30,129 nucleotides of DNA from assembly GCF_021044795.1 (NCBI RefSeq), contig NZ_JAJNOP010000028.1; one strand, given 5' to 3'. Position 1 is the stretch's first letter, and each line of letters starts with the position of its first letter. The stretch is from Acidaminococcus hominis. Its GTDB lineage: Bacteria > Bacillota > Negativicutes > Acidaminococcales > Acidaminococcaceae. The notes under the pieces are model-generated. The model worked only from the letters and a program-made list of their open reading frames with translations, was not told the origin of the DNA and did no database searches. Positions 8,019-15,893 of the stretch are shown here, one piece after another. A program made the position numbers and the translations under genes.

Positions 8019-9596
8019 TTATGCCTTGATTTCCGTTCCGTCTTGAAAGACCACGGTGACATTCTCTTTATCTTTCACCACCATCTTATCGACCAGAGCA
8101 CACCAGAGTGACTGGTCAAATTCGGTGAGCAGGCTCTCCCGACCTTTCAGTTCCTGGATGAACCGTCCTAGCTGCTCATTCCGAGCCTGACGCTTTTCAA
8201 TCTTCTCACACAGTTGTTCGTACTCAATCTTCATTGCATCATAGCGGCTGATGATTTCATCGTACTGTTTCTGGTACTCTTCCTGGTTCTGCGCCACTCG
8301 TGCGTTCCGTTCCACGGCGTTCTGGGCCATTTCCACCAGGAGGCTGATTTCCTTCTGCATGGCATCTCGTTTGGCTAGAAGGTCTCCGTTGTCACAAATC
8401 ACCTGCCTAGCATCCTCGATGGTCTGGATAATCTCATCCTTCTCTGTAATTATCTTGTTCATTGCCCGGACGAAGTACATCTTGATTTCCTCTTCCGTCA
8501 GATGCGGTGTGCTGCACCCCGTCTTGTTTCGAAACTTGTTATTACACTGGTAGATGATCCTGCGGTACTTGTCATTGGAATGCCAGACCTTCGCTCCGTA
8601 CCACCCTCCGCATTCAGCACACTGGATCTTCGTGGAAAAGATACTAGTACCACTGAAGTACTTCCGTGCCTTGCTTCTACGTTTCAGTTCTGCCTGCACC
8701 AGTTCAAAAGTCTGAGGCTCGATGATGGCTTCATGATCATGCTCTACATAGTATTGGGGGACTTCCCCCTCGTTGAGTTTCGTTTTCTTTGTCAGGAAGT
8801 CTACCGTATAACTTTTCTGGAGTAAGGCATCCCCCTTGTACTTCTCATTCTGAAGGATGCTGGAAATGGTACTTGTACTCCATTTATATTTCCCACCCGG
8901 TGTCTTGATTCCCCGGGTCATCAGTTCCTTCGCAATGGTCGTCATTCCCAGGCCTTCTAAAAAGAGCCTGTAGATGAGTTTGATCGTTGTTGCTTCTTCC
9001 GGTACAACTACTAGCCCGCCGTTCGGGCCTTTCTTATATCCCAGGAAACGGCTGTAAGCGACACTGACTTTGCCATCAGCGAACCGCTTCCTGTGCCCCC
9101 AGGTGACATTTTCTGAAATGCTCCGACTTTCTTCCTGGGCCAGGGAACTCATGATCGTTAGGAGTAGCTCCCCCTTGCTGTCGAAGGTCCAGATGTTTTC
9201 CTTTTCAAAATAGCACTCAATCTTGTGCTCCTTTAGTTTCCGAATGGTGGAAAGACTGTCAACAGTATTCCGGGCAAAGCGGCTAACGGACTTTGTGATG
9301 ATCAGGTCTATTTTCCCATCCAGGGCGTCTTTCACCATCTGATTAAAGCCTTCCCGGTGACGGGTGTTGGTGGCAGAGATGCCTTCGTCCGTGTACATAC
9401 CTACGAAGTCCCAATCATCCCGTCCTTTGATATAATTGGTGTAATAGTCCACCTGGGCTTCATAGCTGGTGATCTGATCATCATGATCCGTGGAAACCCG
9501 GGCATACCCTGCTACTTTCCGTTTCTTCTGGCTGTTGATGGGTGCCGCTGTAAACCGATTGATGGTAGCCGGGATTGCTCTTACTGTTTTTGCCAT
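8019..9596 (-). CDS. Large serine recombinase (second of the tandem pair)
   Basis: 525-residue site-specific DNA recombinase. Layout: N-terminal resolvase catalytic domain (about 25-175) with the nucleophile serine in GYARVSTDHDD and the conserved SVSRFARNTVD and SSLAQEESRSIS blocks; the recombinase DNA-binding domain (about 185-300); a zinc ribbon near 335-375 (CAECGGWYG and CNNKFRNKTGC); then a long coiled-coil (about 385-480). It would cut and join DNA at att sites to integrate or excise the island. Its ATG overlaps the end of the upstream recombinase by 16 bp, so the two are translationally coupled and probably act as a pair. Complete by length and motifs. Confidence 0.95.
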   Translation of the reverse strand: MAKTVRAIPATINRFTAAPINSQKKRKVAGYARVSTDHDDQITSYEAQVDYYTNYIKGRDDWDFVGMYTDEGISATNTRHREGFNQMVKDALDGKIDLIITKSVSRFARNTVDSLSTIRKLKEHKIECYFEKENIWTFDSKGELLLTIMSSLAQEESRSISENVTWGHRKRFADGKVSVAYSRFLGYKKGPNGGLVVVPEEATTIKLIYRLFLEGLGMTTIAKELMTRGIKTPGGKYKWSTSTISSILQNEKYKGDALLQKSYTVDFLTKKTKLNEGEVPQYYVEHDHEAIIEPQTFELVQAELKRRSKARKYFSGTSIFSTKIQCAECGGWYGAKVWHSNDKYRRIIYQCNNKFRNKTGCSTPHLTEEEIKMYFVRAMNKIITEKDEIIQTIEDARQVICDNGDLLAKRDAMQKEISLLVEMAQNAVERNARVAQNQEEYQKQYDEIISRYDAMKIEYEQLCEKIEKRQARNEQLGRFIQELKGRESLLTEFDQSLWCALVDKMVVKDKENVTVVFQDGTEIKA

Positions 9597-11344
9597 CGAT
9601 TATCCTCTCTTTTCCATTCTTTCTTCAATTCCATGATTTTTGCTTTAGCCTCCGGATCCTTGCGCTTTATGACTTGTATGATTTCACTCATATAGGCTCG
9701 ATACGCTTTGCTGTGACGGTATCCTCGTTTTCTTTCTTTGTATTGCCTGGTTTCAGTATGGCCATCTTTGAAATGAAAAGTTACCTCTCCATTCAGGATG
9801 ACCGCCTTTTCCAGAAGTTCGTCCATTTTTCCTTCATCAAATGTATCCATACCCAGCACGGAAGCTGTCAGTTTCTTCATGGTACTGTCTTTGACGGCCT
9901 CATTGCCACATGTACCAATACAACGCCAGTACCGTTCCTTTTCCCCATCCACATAGGTGGTTTGCTGGCTCCTGTAATTTTCTCCACAGTTCCCGCATTT
10001 GATGAAGCCTGTGAACTCATTGAATGCTTTTCGGTTGGGATTCGTGCTTTTTAGCTTATGTCTTTCTGCCCATTCCTTCCTGCGTTCACTTGTCCAGTAA
10101 TCCTTCCGTGCAGTAGAAACCCACTGCCGAGTAATCTTCGTTCCATCTTTCATGTGAAATACCATAACATGATGTTCCGGAACTACAATTTTATCTACCT
10201 GATTCAGGAATACATTTTCATCGAATTCGGAAAGTCCCAAGGCTTCTGTGCATTCCTTGACTAGGACTTTCTGTGGGATAGCTCCCTTAGAACGGCAGGT
10301 TCTTCCTCTCTCTTTATGGGAAATACAGGTCCAGCAATCTTTATTTTTCCGATTACTGCGAATATGCACAAAGCTCTTCCCGCAGATTCCACACCTGATT
10401 TTGCTGGTGAAACAGCAGGTATCGATGGACCAGTTTGCCAAAGCCCCCAGTTCCCTCCGTCTTTCCCTTTCTTCCTGTACCTTTTTATAGGTCTCCATGG
10501 GGATAATGGCCTCATGTGTATTTTCCACAAAATATTGTGGGAGTTCACCATGATTGATTTTGGTTTTTCCAGTGATGGGGTCTGCAGAATAGGCTTTCTG
10601 GAACAATAGATTCCCGGTGTAAGTAATGTTCTCTAATATTCTCCGGACGGCCGAATTCCCGAAATGTTTCCCATTAAAGGATTTGATTCCCATTTCTTCC
10701 AGCTGCCTTTCTGTGGTCTCCGCAGACAAACCTTTCAAGAAGTTGTCATAAATGAGTTTTACGACGGATGCTTCTTTGGGCTCAGGGACAAGCTGATCTC
10801 CCTGCCAGCGATATCCATAGATTCGAAACCGTCCATTAGGAATCCCTTGTGCAAAACGCTTTCGGGTTCCCCATTTGACATTTGTACTAATGGAACGACT
10901 TTCTTCCTGGGCAAAAGATGCCAGGATGGTGAGCATCAGCTCCCCTTCACCGCTCATGGTATGAATATGTTCCTTTTCAAACCAGACCTCGATGCCCAGG
11001 TCTTTCAGGTGCCGGACGGTACACAGAAGATCTACGGTGTTCCGGGCAAAACGCTGGATGGATTTTGTCAGAATAAGATCGATTTTCCCTTGTTCGGCAT
11101 CTTCCAGCATCCGCTGGAATTCCTGCCGTTTCTTTATCCCAGTACCCGAAATCCCATAATCGGCATAGACTCCGGCGTATTCCCATTCGGGGTTCTTCTG
11201 GATCAGGCTGCTGTAATAGCTGACCTGGGCCGAAAGGGAATGGTGCATCCGCTCCGATTCCACGGACACCCGGGCATAAGCAGCCACCTTTTTCCGCTGT
11301 CTTAGATTGGGTATGCTTTGTTCGATTTTACGGATAGTCCGCAT
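9581..11344 (-). CDS. Large serine recombinase with two zinc-ribbon modules (first of the pair)
   Basis: 587 residues from the ATG at 11344, chosen because GGAAGGAG sits 8 bases upstream; the 8-codon longer frame has no ribosome site. The catalytic domain (about 20-165) contains AAYARVSVESER, KSIQRFARNTVD and ASFAQEESRSIS. A recombinase domain follows. Then there are two zinc-ribbon units, CGICGKSF near residue 325 and CGNCGENY near 460. Each unit is followed by a similar strand ending in a DG motif (VFHMKDGTKITRQW and TFHFKDGHTETRQY), so the C-terminal region looks internally duplicated. Together with its overlapping partner it likely moves the surrounding island. The two proteins are clearly divergent, not recent copies. 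Confidence 0.95.
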   Translation of the reverse strand: MRTIRKIEQSIPNLRQRKKVAAYARVSVESERMHHSLSAQVSYYSSLIQKNPEWEYAGVYADYGISGTGIKKRQEFQRMLEDAEQGKIDLILTKSIQRFARNTVDLLCTVRHLKDLGIEVWFEKEHIHTMSGEGELMLTILASFAQEESRSISTNVKWGTRKRFAQGIPNGRFRIYGYRWQGDQLVPEPKEASVVKLIYDNFLKGLSAETTERQLEEMGIKSFNGKHFGNSAVRRILENITYTGNLLFQKAYSADPITGKTKINHGELPQYFVENTHEAIIPMETYKKVQEERERRRELGALANWSIDTCCFTSKIRCGICGKSFVHIRSNRKNKDCWTCISHKERGRTCRSKGAIPQKVLVKECTEALGLSEFDENVFLNQVDKIVVPEHHVMVFHMKDGTKITRQWVSTARKDYWTSERRKEWAERHKLKSTNPNRKAFNEFTGFIKCGNCGENYRSQQTTYVDGEKERYWRCIGTCGNEAVKDSTMKKLTASVLGMDTFDEGKMDELLEKAVILNGEVTFHFKDGHTETRQYKERKRGYRHSKAYRAYMSEIIQVIKRKDPEAKAKIMELKKEWKREDNRWQKQ

Positions 11345-11379
11345 AGCATCAACTCCTTCCGACACCATATATCACTCTG

Positions 11380-11392
11380 TTTGATACAATTA
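11380..11392. repeat. 13-bp direct repeat, right copy (possible att site)
   Basis: TTTGATACAATTA, identical to 7855-7867. It overlaps the TAA stop of the SHOCT-like gene and lies 36 bp before the recombinase start codon. Confidence 0.5.
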
Positions 11393-11554
11393 GCAAGTAA
11401 ATAAGTCCCCTGAAAACGGCTGCCAGCGGCGGATCATCTCCTTTTCAAAGTCCCGGTACTCCTTCTCGGTGATGAGCTTCTGGGCCAGCATCTTTCGGGC
11501 CACATGCAAGGTCACCTGGAAGGCGGCTTCGTTTTGAAAGGTCTTCTTATCCAT
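11390..11554 (-). CDS. SHOCT-like small protein
   Basis: 54 residues beginning MDKKTFQNEAAFQVTLHVAR. The middle part, KMLAQKLITEKEYRDFEKEM, matches the short C-terminal 'SHOCT' helix pattern (ML..GLIT..EY..) that recurs in small proteins next to Firmicute serine recombinases. The start codon overlaps the last codons of the upstream HTH/zinc-ribbon gene by 8 bp, which favours the ATG at 11554 over the longer frame from 11593 and indicates coupled translation. Function is unknown; context suggests a helper or regulator of recombination. Confidence 0.75.
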   Translation of the reverse strand: MDKKTFQNEAAFQVTLHVARKMLAQKLITEKEYRDFEKEMIRRWQPFSGDLFTC

Positions 11555-11942
11555 GGCGCACACCTCTGAACCGGTAGGCAATGTAGCAGGCATGGGAGCA
11601 AAACTTCCGGCGGCGGTTCCCGTAGATGGTAAACTCTTTCCCGCTGGCCGGGCAAGTGAAGGTGTAGACCGCTTTCCGCTTCACCAGATCCAGAGGTGGC
11701 TGTTCCACCACTTGTTCCGGCAGGCATCGCAGCAGAACCGTTTCCGCTTCCGGCCAGGGATCTGTTCGATAGGTCTGCCGCACTGCTCACAAACGAACTC
11801 TGACTTCGGTTTAGCCAGACTGTGCCGCCGGCAGAACGATTTCACGGTGTTGATGGAAAGGCCCAATTGGCAGGCTATGCTGCCATACCCCGCCCCCCTC
11901 CCGGCGCAGGGCAATAATCTGTTGTTTCTGTTTGTCCTTCAT
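11547..11942 (-). pseudogene. HTH / double zinc-ribbon regulator, broken by two frameshifts
   Basis: Read from the ATG at 11942 (AGGAGG 8 bases upstream), the protein starts MKDKQKQQIIALRREG and would continue GYGSIACQLGLSINTVKSFC (a sigma-region-4-like HTH), then CEQCGRPIEQ and CCDACRNKWW (zinc ribbon one), then TFTCPASGKEF and KFCSHACYIAYRF (zinc ribbon two). The pieces lie in three frames. A G run (C6 at 11893-11898 on the plus strand) has one base too many, and a duplicated dinucleotide (AGAG at 11692-11695) shifts the second half. Intact homologues, from memory, are single proteins of about 115-130 residues next to serine recombinases. It may be a pseudogene, or the assembly may have two indel errors. 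Confidence 0.75.
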
Positions 11943-12016
11943 GATGGACACCTCCTGAAAATTTGGTTCTCAGGAGTAACAGGACAAAAAGGGTATCGTT
12001 GAGTACTTTTGGACGC

Positions 12017-12043
12017 AAAAAAAAGATGCCCGTGATGAGCATC
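12017..12043 (-). terminator. Terminator after vsr
   Basis: On the minus strand GATGCTC pairs with GGGCATC (one G-U) around ATCAC, followed by eight T. It ends the mcrB-mcrC-vsr transcript 22 bp after the vsr stop. Confidence 0.75.
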
Positions 12044-12064
12044 CGCTGTTGCAAGCCTATTCAG

Positions 12065-12477
12065 TTATTTTCCGCAGTATTCACAGACTGTATACACGCA
12101 TTTCTGCAAGTCTTTCTTGATGTCACTCTCCCAGAACCGCAGAACGAACCAGCCCATATCAGTCAGTTCGTCATTGACTTCCTTGTCCCGCTCAACATTC
12201 CGCTTCAGTTTCTTTTGCCAGTAGTCTTTATTAGAACCAATCTGTTCTCCCGGATGTTCCTGATGTCCTTTGGCATGCCAGAAATCACCATCAACAAAAA
12301 CAGCGATGCGATACCGGGTGATGGCAATATCCGGAGAACCTGGAAGCATCTTGTAGTTTTTCCGGTAGCGCAATCCACAGTGCCAGAGCGCCTTGCGAAG
12401 AAGGATTTCCGGCTTAGTGTTTTGGCTCGGATATGGCTCATGCTTTTATGACGCTGCTCTTTAGTCAGGATATCCAT
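12065..12477 (-). pseudogene. vsr: Very-short-patch-repair (Vsr) endonuclease, frameshifted
   Basis: Vsr nicks T:G mismatches that arise when 5-methylcytosine deaminates. The N-terminal part (MDILTKEQRHKSMSHIRAK) and the rest (TKPEILLRKALWHCGLRYRK through PGSPDIAI, VFVDGDFWHAKGH and GWFVLRFWESDI) match Firmicute Vsr proteins but lie in two frames. The break is at an A4 run (plus-strand T4 at 12420-12423); one extra A would restore RAKNTKPE. Without repair the product ends early and lacks the PD and FWH catalytic region. It starts 7 bp after the mcrC stop, so it is the last gene of the restriction operon. No cytosine methyltransferase is present in the window. Confidence 0.85.
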
Positions 12478-12483
12478 ACTGAA

Positions 12484-13959
12484 TCATCTCAATTCCAGAC
12501 TTTCAATATCCATTTGTCTGTTAGCCAGGTAATTACTATATACCTTGGCAGCAGGTACCTGCCGGACTTGAATATCCTCAAGATGCAAATCTTTCAGCAT
12601 CTTCAGTTCCACGTGTCCCTTATTAATTATCTCATCCTCTTCTGTAGGCAATATAAAACAGTTTCGTATGCCAGTTATGCCATGCCTATCGGCAAAGTCC
12701 TGGTAGGCTAGCTGATACAAATATTGTTTTGTAATCGATTCGATGCCAGGTTGTCCCCTTAATGATTTCTCTTTTTCCATTTGCAGGTTATAGTATTTGG
12801 CATCTAAGATAATCATCATTGTTTCATTGTCATTATGAATAAATGTGATTAAATCAGGAACAAGCGTATCTTTTGCATTTTTAACATATTCATTATCTTT
12901 TGCTACCCATACAGGTTTTTCAATGACATCGATCAGCTTCTTATTGGGTTTATATCGAAATTGATCCAAAGGTTGTGGCAAAGGAATCGTTTCCAATTGT
13001 GATTGCAGCTGATTATTGAACACCTGGCCGCACATCTTTTCCCAGACCATATTAAATGCAGTTGTACCAAATATGCTGACACCCATCCCCGCATCTTCTA
13101 TTTTCTGACTTTCTGAGATAAACGCATACATCGTTTTTAACAATGTATGCTTTCTGGTATTAAACTGTACGTCCAGTTCCTGGGAAATGCGATGAAGAAT
13201 GAATTCCCTGTCTCCTAGATCATCTATGGTCTCTTCGCTTAAAATCAAAGGATCTAATTCAAATAAATCAATAAGCTGCGCTTTCGAAAGCCGGGAGGAA
13301 CATTCTGTAAGAATTACCCGATGAAGCCTTCTAAAAAAATCATCATCATCGTATGTTACTTTCCGAGTATAGATTTTTGTATAAAAAGGACGGTTTCCTG
13401 AAATAATAGGAAATGTTTCATCAATGGTCTTTTGCCATTGAATATCGCCTTCTCCATTTATCTCAAGCACCATTTCTGAATTCGTATATAACCCATATTC
13501 ATAATAGTCATGAAAGAGAAACAGTATGACCGATAGCAAGTTAAAACTTCGATTATCTCCCTCGCCATTAAACAAACTGACAATTTGCTCCGTTGAATTA
13601 TTATATTTTTCTAGAACCTTCAGTACTTGGCGCATTGCAGGAATTATATCTGTCGTGCGGAGCAAATACTTGGGGTAGATTTTTAAAATGCGATTGCCAA
13701 AGACAAGAACTCCTACAAAGGTAAAAACATACAAATAGGTATCATTATCAGCAGTTTCGTCAGCTACTTCAACATCTGCTTCGCTTAAGTCAGACATTTC
13801 CTTTTGCTCAGGATTATTCCTTACTGTCTTTAAGACATTATACGCTTTTAACGCTTTTATGAACTTTTCCACAGAAGTTTCGTCAAGGAAAAACAAACTT
13901 GCCAATTCGTTTTTACTGTATCGTCGCTGCTCCCGCAGGAATTGAGATATAATTTCCAT
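12484..13959 (-). CDS. LlaJI/McrC-type restriction endonuclease subunit
   Basis: 491 residues. The N-terminal region (about 1-60) looks like a winged-helix segment (RYSKNELASLFFLDETSVEKF). The middle contains the LlaJI/McrC-like strand block FTFVGVLVFGNRILKIYPKYL (about residues 79-99). The C-terminal part has a PD-(D/E)xK nuclease core: PDLITFIHN, then MMIILDAKYYN near residues 375-400. In this family the nuclease works with a McrB-like GTPase that translocates on DNA; the GTPase gene ends 5 bp before this start. The gene looks intact. With no methyltransferase nearby, it is either a modification-dependent (type IV) nuclease or the remains of an LlaJI-like restriction-modification system. 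AT-rich compared with the core, so probably acquired. Confidence 0.85.
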   Translation of the reverse strand: MEIISQFLREQRRYSKNELASLFFLDETSVEKFIKALKAYNVLKTVRNNPEQKEMSDLSEADVEVADETADNDTYLYVFTFVGVLVFGNRILKIYPKYLLRTTDIIPAMRQVLKVLEKYNNSTEQIVSLFNGEGDNRSFNLLSVILFLFHDYYEYGLYTNSEMVLEINGEGDIQWQKTIDETFPIISGNRPFYTKIYTRKVTYDDDDFFRRLHRVILTECSSRLSKAQLIDLFELDPLILSEETIDDLGDREFILHRISQELDVQFNTRKHTLLKTMYAFISESQKIEDAGMGVSIFGTTAFNMVWEKMCGQVFNNQLQSQLETIPLPQPLDQFRYKPNKKLIDVIEKPVWVAKDNEYVKNAKDTLVPDLITFIHNDNETMMIILDAKYYNLQMEKEKSLRGQPGIESITKQYLYQLAYQDFADRHGITGIRNCFILPTEEDEIINKGHVELKMLKDLHLEDIQVRQVPAAKVYSNYLANRQMDIESLELR

Positions 13960-13964
13960 AGCTG

Positions 13965-15110
13965 TCAGTCTTTCTGCTGATCATAATAAGCACTCTTAAA
14001 ATCATCACCGAAAATCGCCATGCCATGCTTATCAAATTCATCGCAAATAGAAGAGTACATTTTACAAATATCTGATTTGAACAGTCTGCTCCTATATTGA
14101 CGTGCAGCGTCTTCAAAAAGATACATAATGACCTTGCTTTTAAATGCTTTACGAAATGCATCTTCATCGATAATATGTTTATCTTCATCTGCTTTTATCG
14201 CTTTTTGAGAAAGGAAGAATGGGCCAAGTAACTTGTCCTCATTTACCCTGCATGTATCTAAAAGTTTGGTATTAATTGCTTTTCTTAAACGATTCCAATT
14301 GATATTGGTTTCCGGCTTATTCTTAACTAGATTTACTGTGCATTTTGCTTTTTCCTGTTTAGCATCTATGCCGATATATTCGAAAGTCCATCGACGTTTG
14401 AATGCCGTATCCATCGGATAAACGCCCTGATCAGCACTATTCATTGTAGCCCAAAGAAACATATTATTGGGTAATTTCAAAATAGGATAATCTGATGAAT
14501 ATCCACCTAATTCTGCTGCTAGATATTTCTTGATATCTTCGCTTGCCTGAATTGCATACTGACTAGTTTCATCTTCTTTTCGGTCAAGTAGCTGAAAAAC
14601 ATCACCAAAAACGCTCGCTACTCGTGCGCGATTGATTTCTTCTATAATTAAAAGATAAGGCAGTGGATAATCTGTCCGACTGTTTTTCAGGGCATTTACA
14701 TATATTCTCATAAAAGGTCCTGGAATAAATTGGTAAGAGATTTCTCCATTTTCATCAGTAGTTGGCTTATAAGCGCCAACAAACTGCGAATAGGTATAAT
14801 CAGGATGGAAGGTAACACGTTCGAATTCTCCACCATTTTCTAAAAGTTTATTTTTATCTGTATCAAGTTGCCAGCTTTTGCCAGTACCTGGAGCGCCAAA
14901 GATGATACGGTTGCGAGGATAAGACGATTTAAGTTCCGTCGAAAATACGGAATCGTCAGAAACATGATACGAATCACTTGTGGAGTCTTCACATATTTTA
15001 GAAGTCAAAACCTCTTCATTATGAAAATCGATTTTTTTAGCGGATAACTGTAAAAAAGTATCTACTCTTTTCTGGTATGAACTCAATGCATCATCATAAC
15101 CATCAGCAAC
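13965..15110 (-). CDS. McrB-like GTPase subunit, 5' truncated
   Basis: AAA+ motor of the LlaJI R1/McrB type. It has Walker A IIFGAPGTGKSW, the Walker B region LLIIEEINRARVASVFGDVF, and the McrB nucleotide motif reading ATMNSADQGVYPMDTAFKRRW. It would bind GTP and drive the adjacent nuclease. No ATG lies upstream of Walker A before coding runs antisense into the AEC gene at about 15110. A TTG at 15086 is the only plausible start and lacks a good ribosome site. The Walker A motif is only about 60 residues in, whereas McrB proteins carry a DNA-recognition domain before it. The target-recognition domain therefore appears lost, and the system is probably non-functional or has altered specificity. 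Confidence 0.85.
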   Translation of the reverse strand, partial: VADGYDDALSSYQKRVDTFLQLSAKKIDFHNEEVLTSKICEDSTSDSYHVSDDSVFSTELKSSYPRNRIIFGAPGTGKSWQLDTDKNKLLENGGEFERVTFHPDYTYSQFVGAYKPTTDENGEISYQFIPGPFMRIYVNALKNSRTDYPLPYLLIIEEINRARVASVFGDVFQLLDRKEDETSQYAIQASEDIKKYLAAELGGYSSDYPILKLPNNMFLWATMNSADQGVYPMDTAFKRRWTFEYIGIDAKQEKAKCTVNLVKNKPETNINWNRLRKAINTKLLDTCRVNEDKLLGPFFLSQKAIKADEDKHIIDEDAFRKAFKSKVIMYLFEDAARQYRSRLFKSDICKMYSSICDEFDKHGMAIFGDDFKSAYYDQQKD

Positions 15111-15881
15111 ATCCTGAAGTCCTGCCTGGCGCCTTTGGGAGAAAATGTACTGGGCATCTGCGGACGGATTTTGCTGGCAGCTTTCGTAATCCAGGGGATT
15201 TATCTGGTACTGAACCGGGTCCTCTTCAACCGCTTTCCGGAAGGACAGAAAAAAGTGCTCCAGTACTGCACCATAGCTTCCAATGGCGGGTTCCTGGGGA
15301 ATCCGGTGGCGGAAGGGGTATATGGCCCGCTGGGTCTCCTGTATGCCTCCATATTCCTGATTCCCATGCGGCTCATCATGTGGTCGGTGGGAACGTCCTA
15401 TTTCATGGAACAGAAGGTGGACAAAAAGGAAACCCTGAAGAAAGTCCTGACCCATCCCTGCCTTGTGGCTATTTATCTGGGAATGAGCTGTATGGTCTGT
15501 CATCTGCAGCTGCCCCGGTTCCTGGTTATGACCATCGGGTACATCGGCAGCTGCAATTCGGCTCTGACCATGTTCCTGGTGGGAACGATTCTGGCAGATG
15601 TGCCTGCTTCTACCCTGGTAAACCGAAAAAGCGTGCTGTACAGTGTGTTCCGTCTGGGACTGCTTCCACTGATGGCTTTGGGTGTGTGCCATGTTTTGGG
15701 CGGAATGGACCCGGTGGGCATGGGGGTATCCGTAGTCATGACAGGGATGCCGGCTCCGGCAACAGCGGCCATATTTGCAGCCCGTTATGACAGTGATGCG
15801 CCCTTTGCCACTCAGCTGGTCATTCTCTCCACCCTGCTTTCCATGGTGACCATACCATGCTGGTGCTATGCCATAGGATAA
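15111..15881 (+). pseudogene. AEC-family (auxin efflux carrier-like) permease, 5' truncated
   Basis: The reading frame from 15111 (no true start; a TTG at 15135 is the first possible) encodes the later part of an AEC transporter: CTIASNGGFLGNPVAEGVYG near its start is the conserved family block, then LRLIMWSVGTSYF and a C-terminal MTGMPAPATAAIFAARYD. AEC carriers have about ten membrane helices; the first one or two (roughly 55-60 residues) are missing. The break coincides with the 5' break of mcrB on the other strand. It probably exported organic acids such as malate before disruption. It ends 12 bp before the convergent recQ stop. Confidence 0.8.
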
Positions 15882-15893
15882 AAGCAGATTCCG

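Larger units (their letters stand above)
7855..15110. mobile_element. Serine-recombinase genomic island carrying an LlaJI/McrBC-Vsr cassette
   Basis: All genes between the altered esterase end and the truncated AEC permease lie on the minus strand. They are two large serine recombinases, a SHOCT-like protein, an HTH/zinc-ribbon protein, Vsr, and a McrC/McrB pair. The restriction genes are clearly AT-richer than the core. The left edge is placed at the 13-bp repeat TTTGATACAATTA (7855-7867). The right edge is placed where mcrB coding meets the AEC gene (within 15100-15135). A second copy of the 13-bp repeat at 11380-11392 lies inside, so the original element may have been smaller or the island composite. 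Boundaries are inferred. Confidence 0.65.

Noticed and set aside
15135..15692. McrB protein extending through the minus strand to 15692
   Set aside because: That part is antisense to AEC coding and reads as His/Gln-rich shadow text; real mcrB sequence ends at about 15110.
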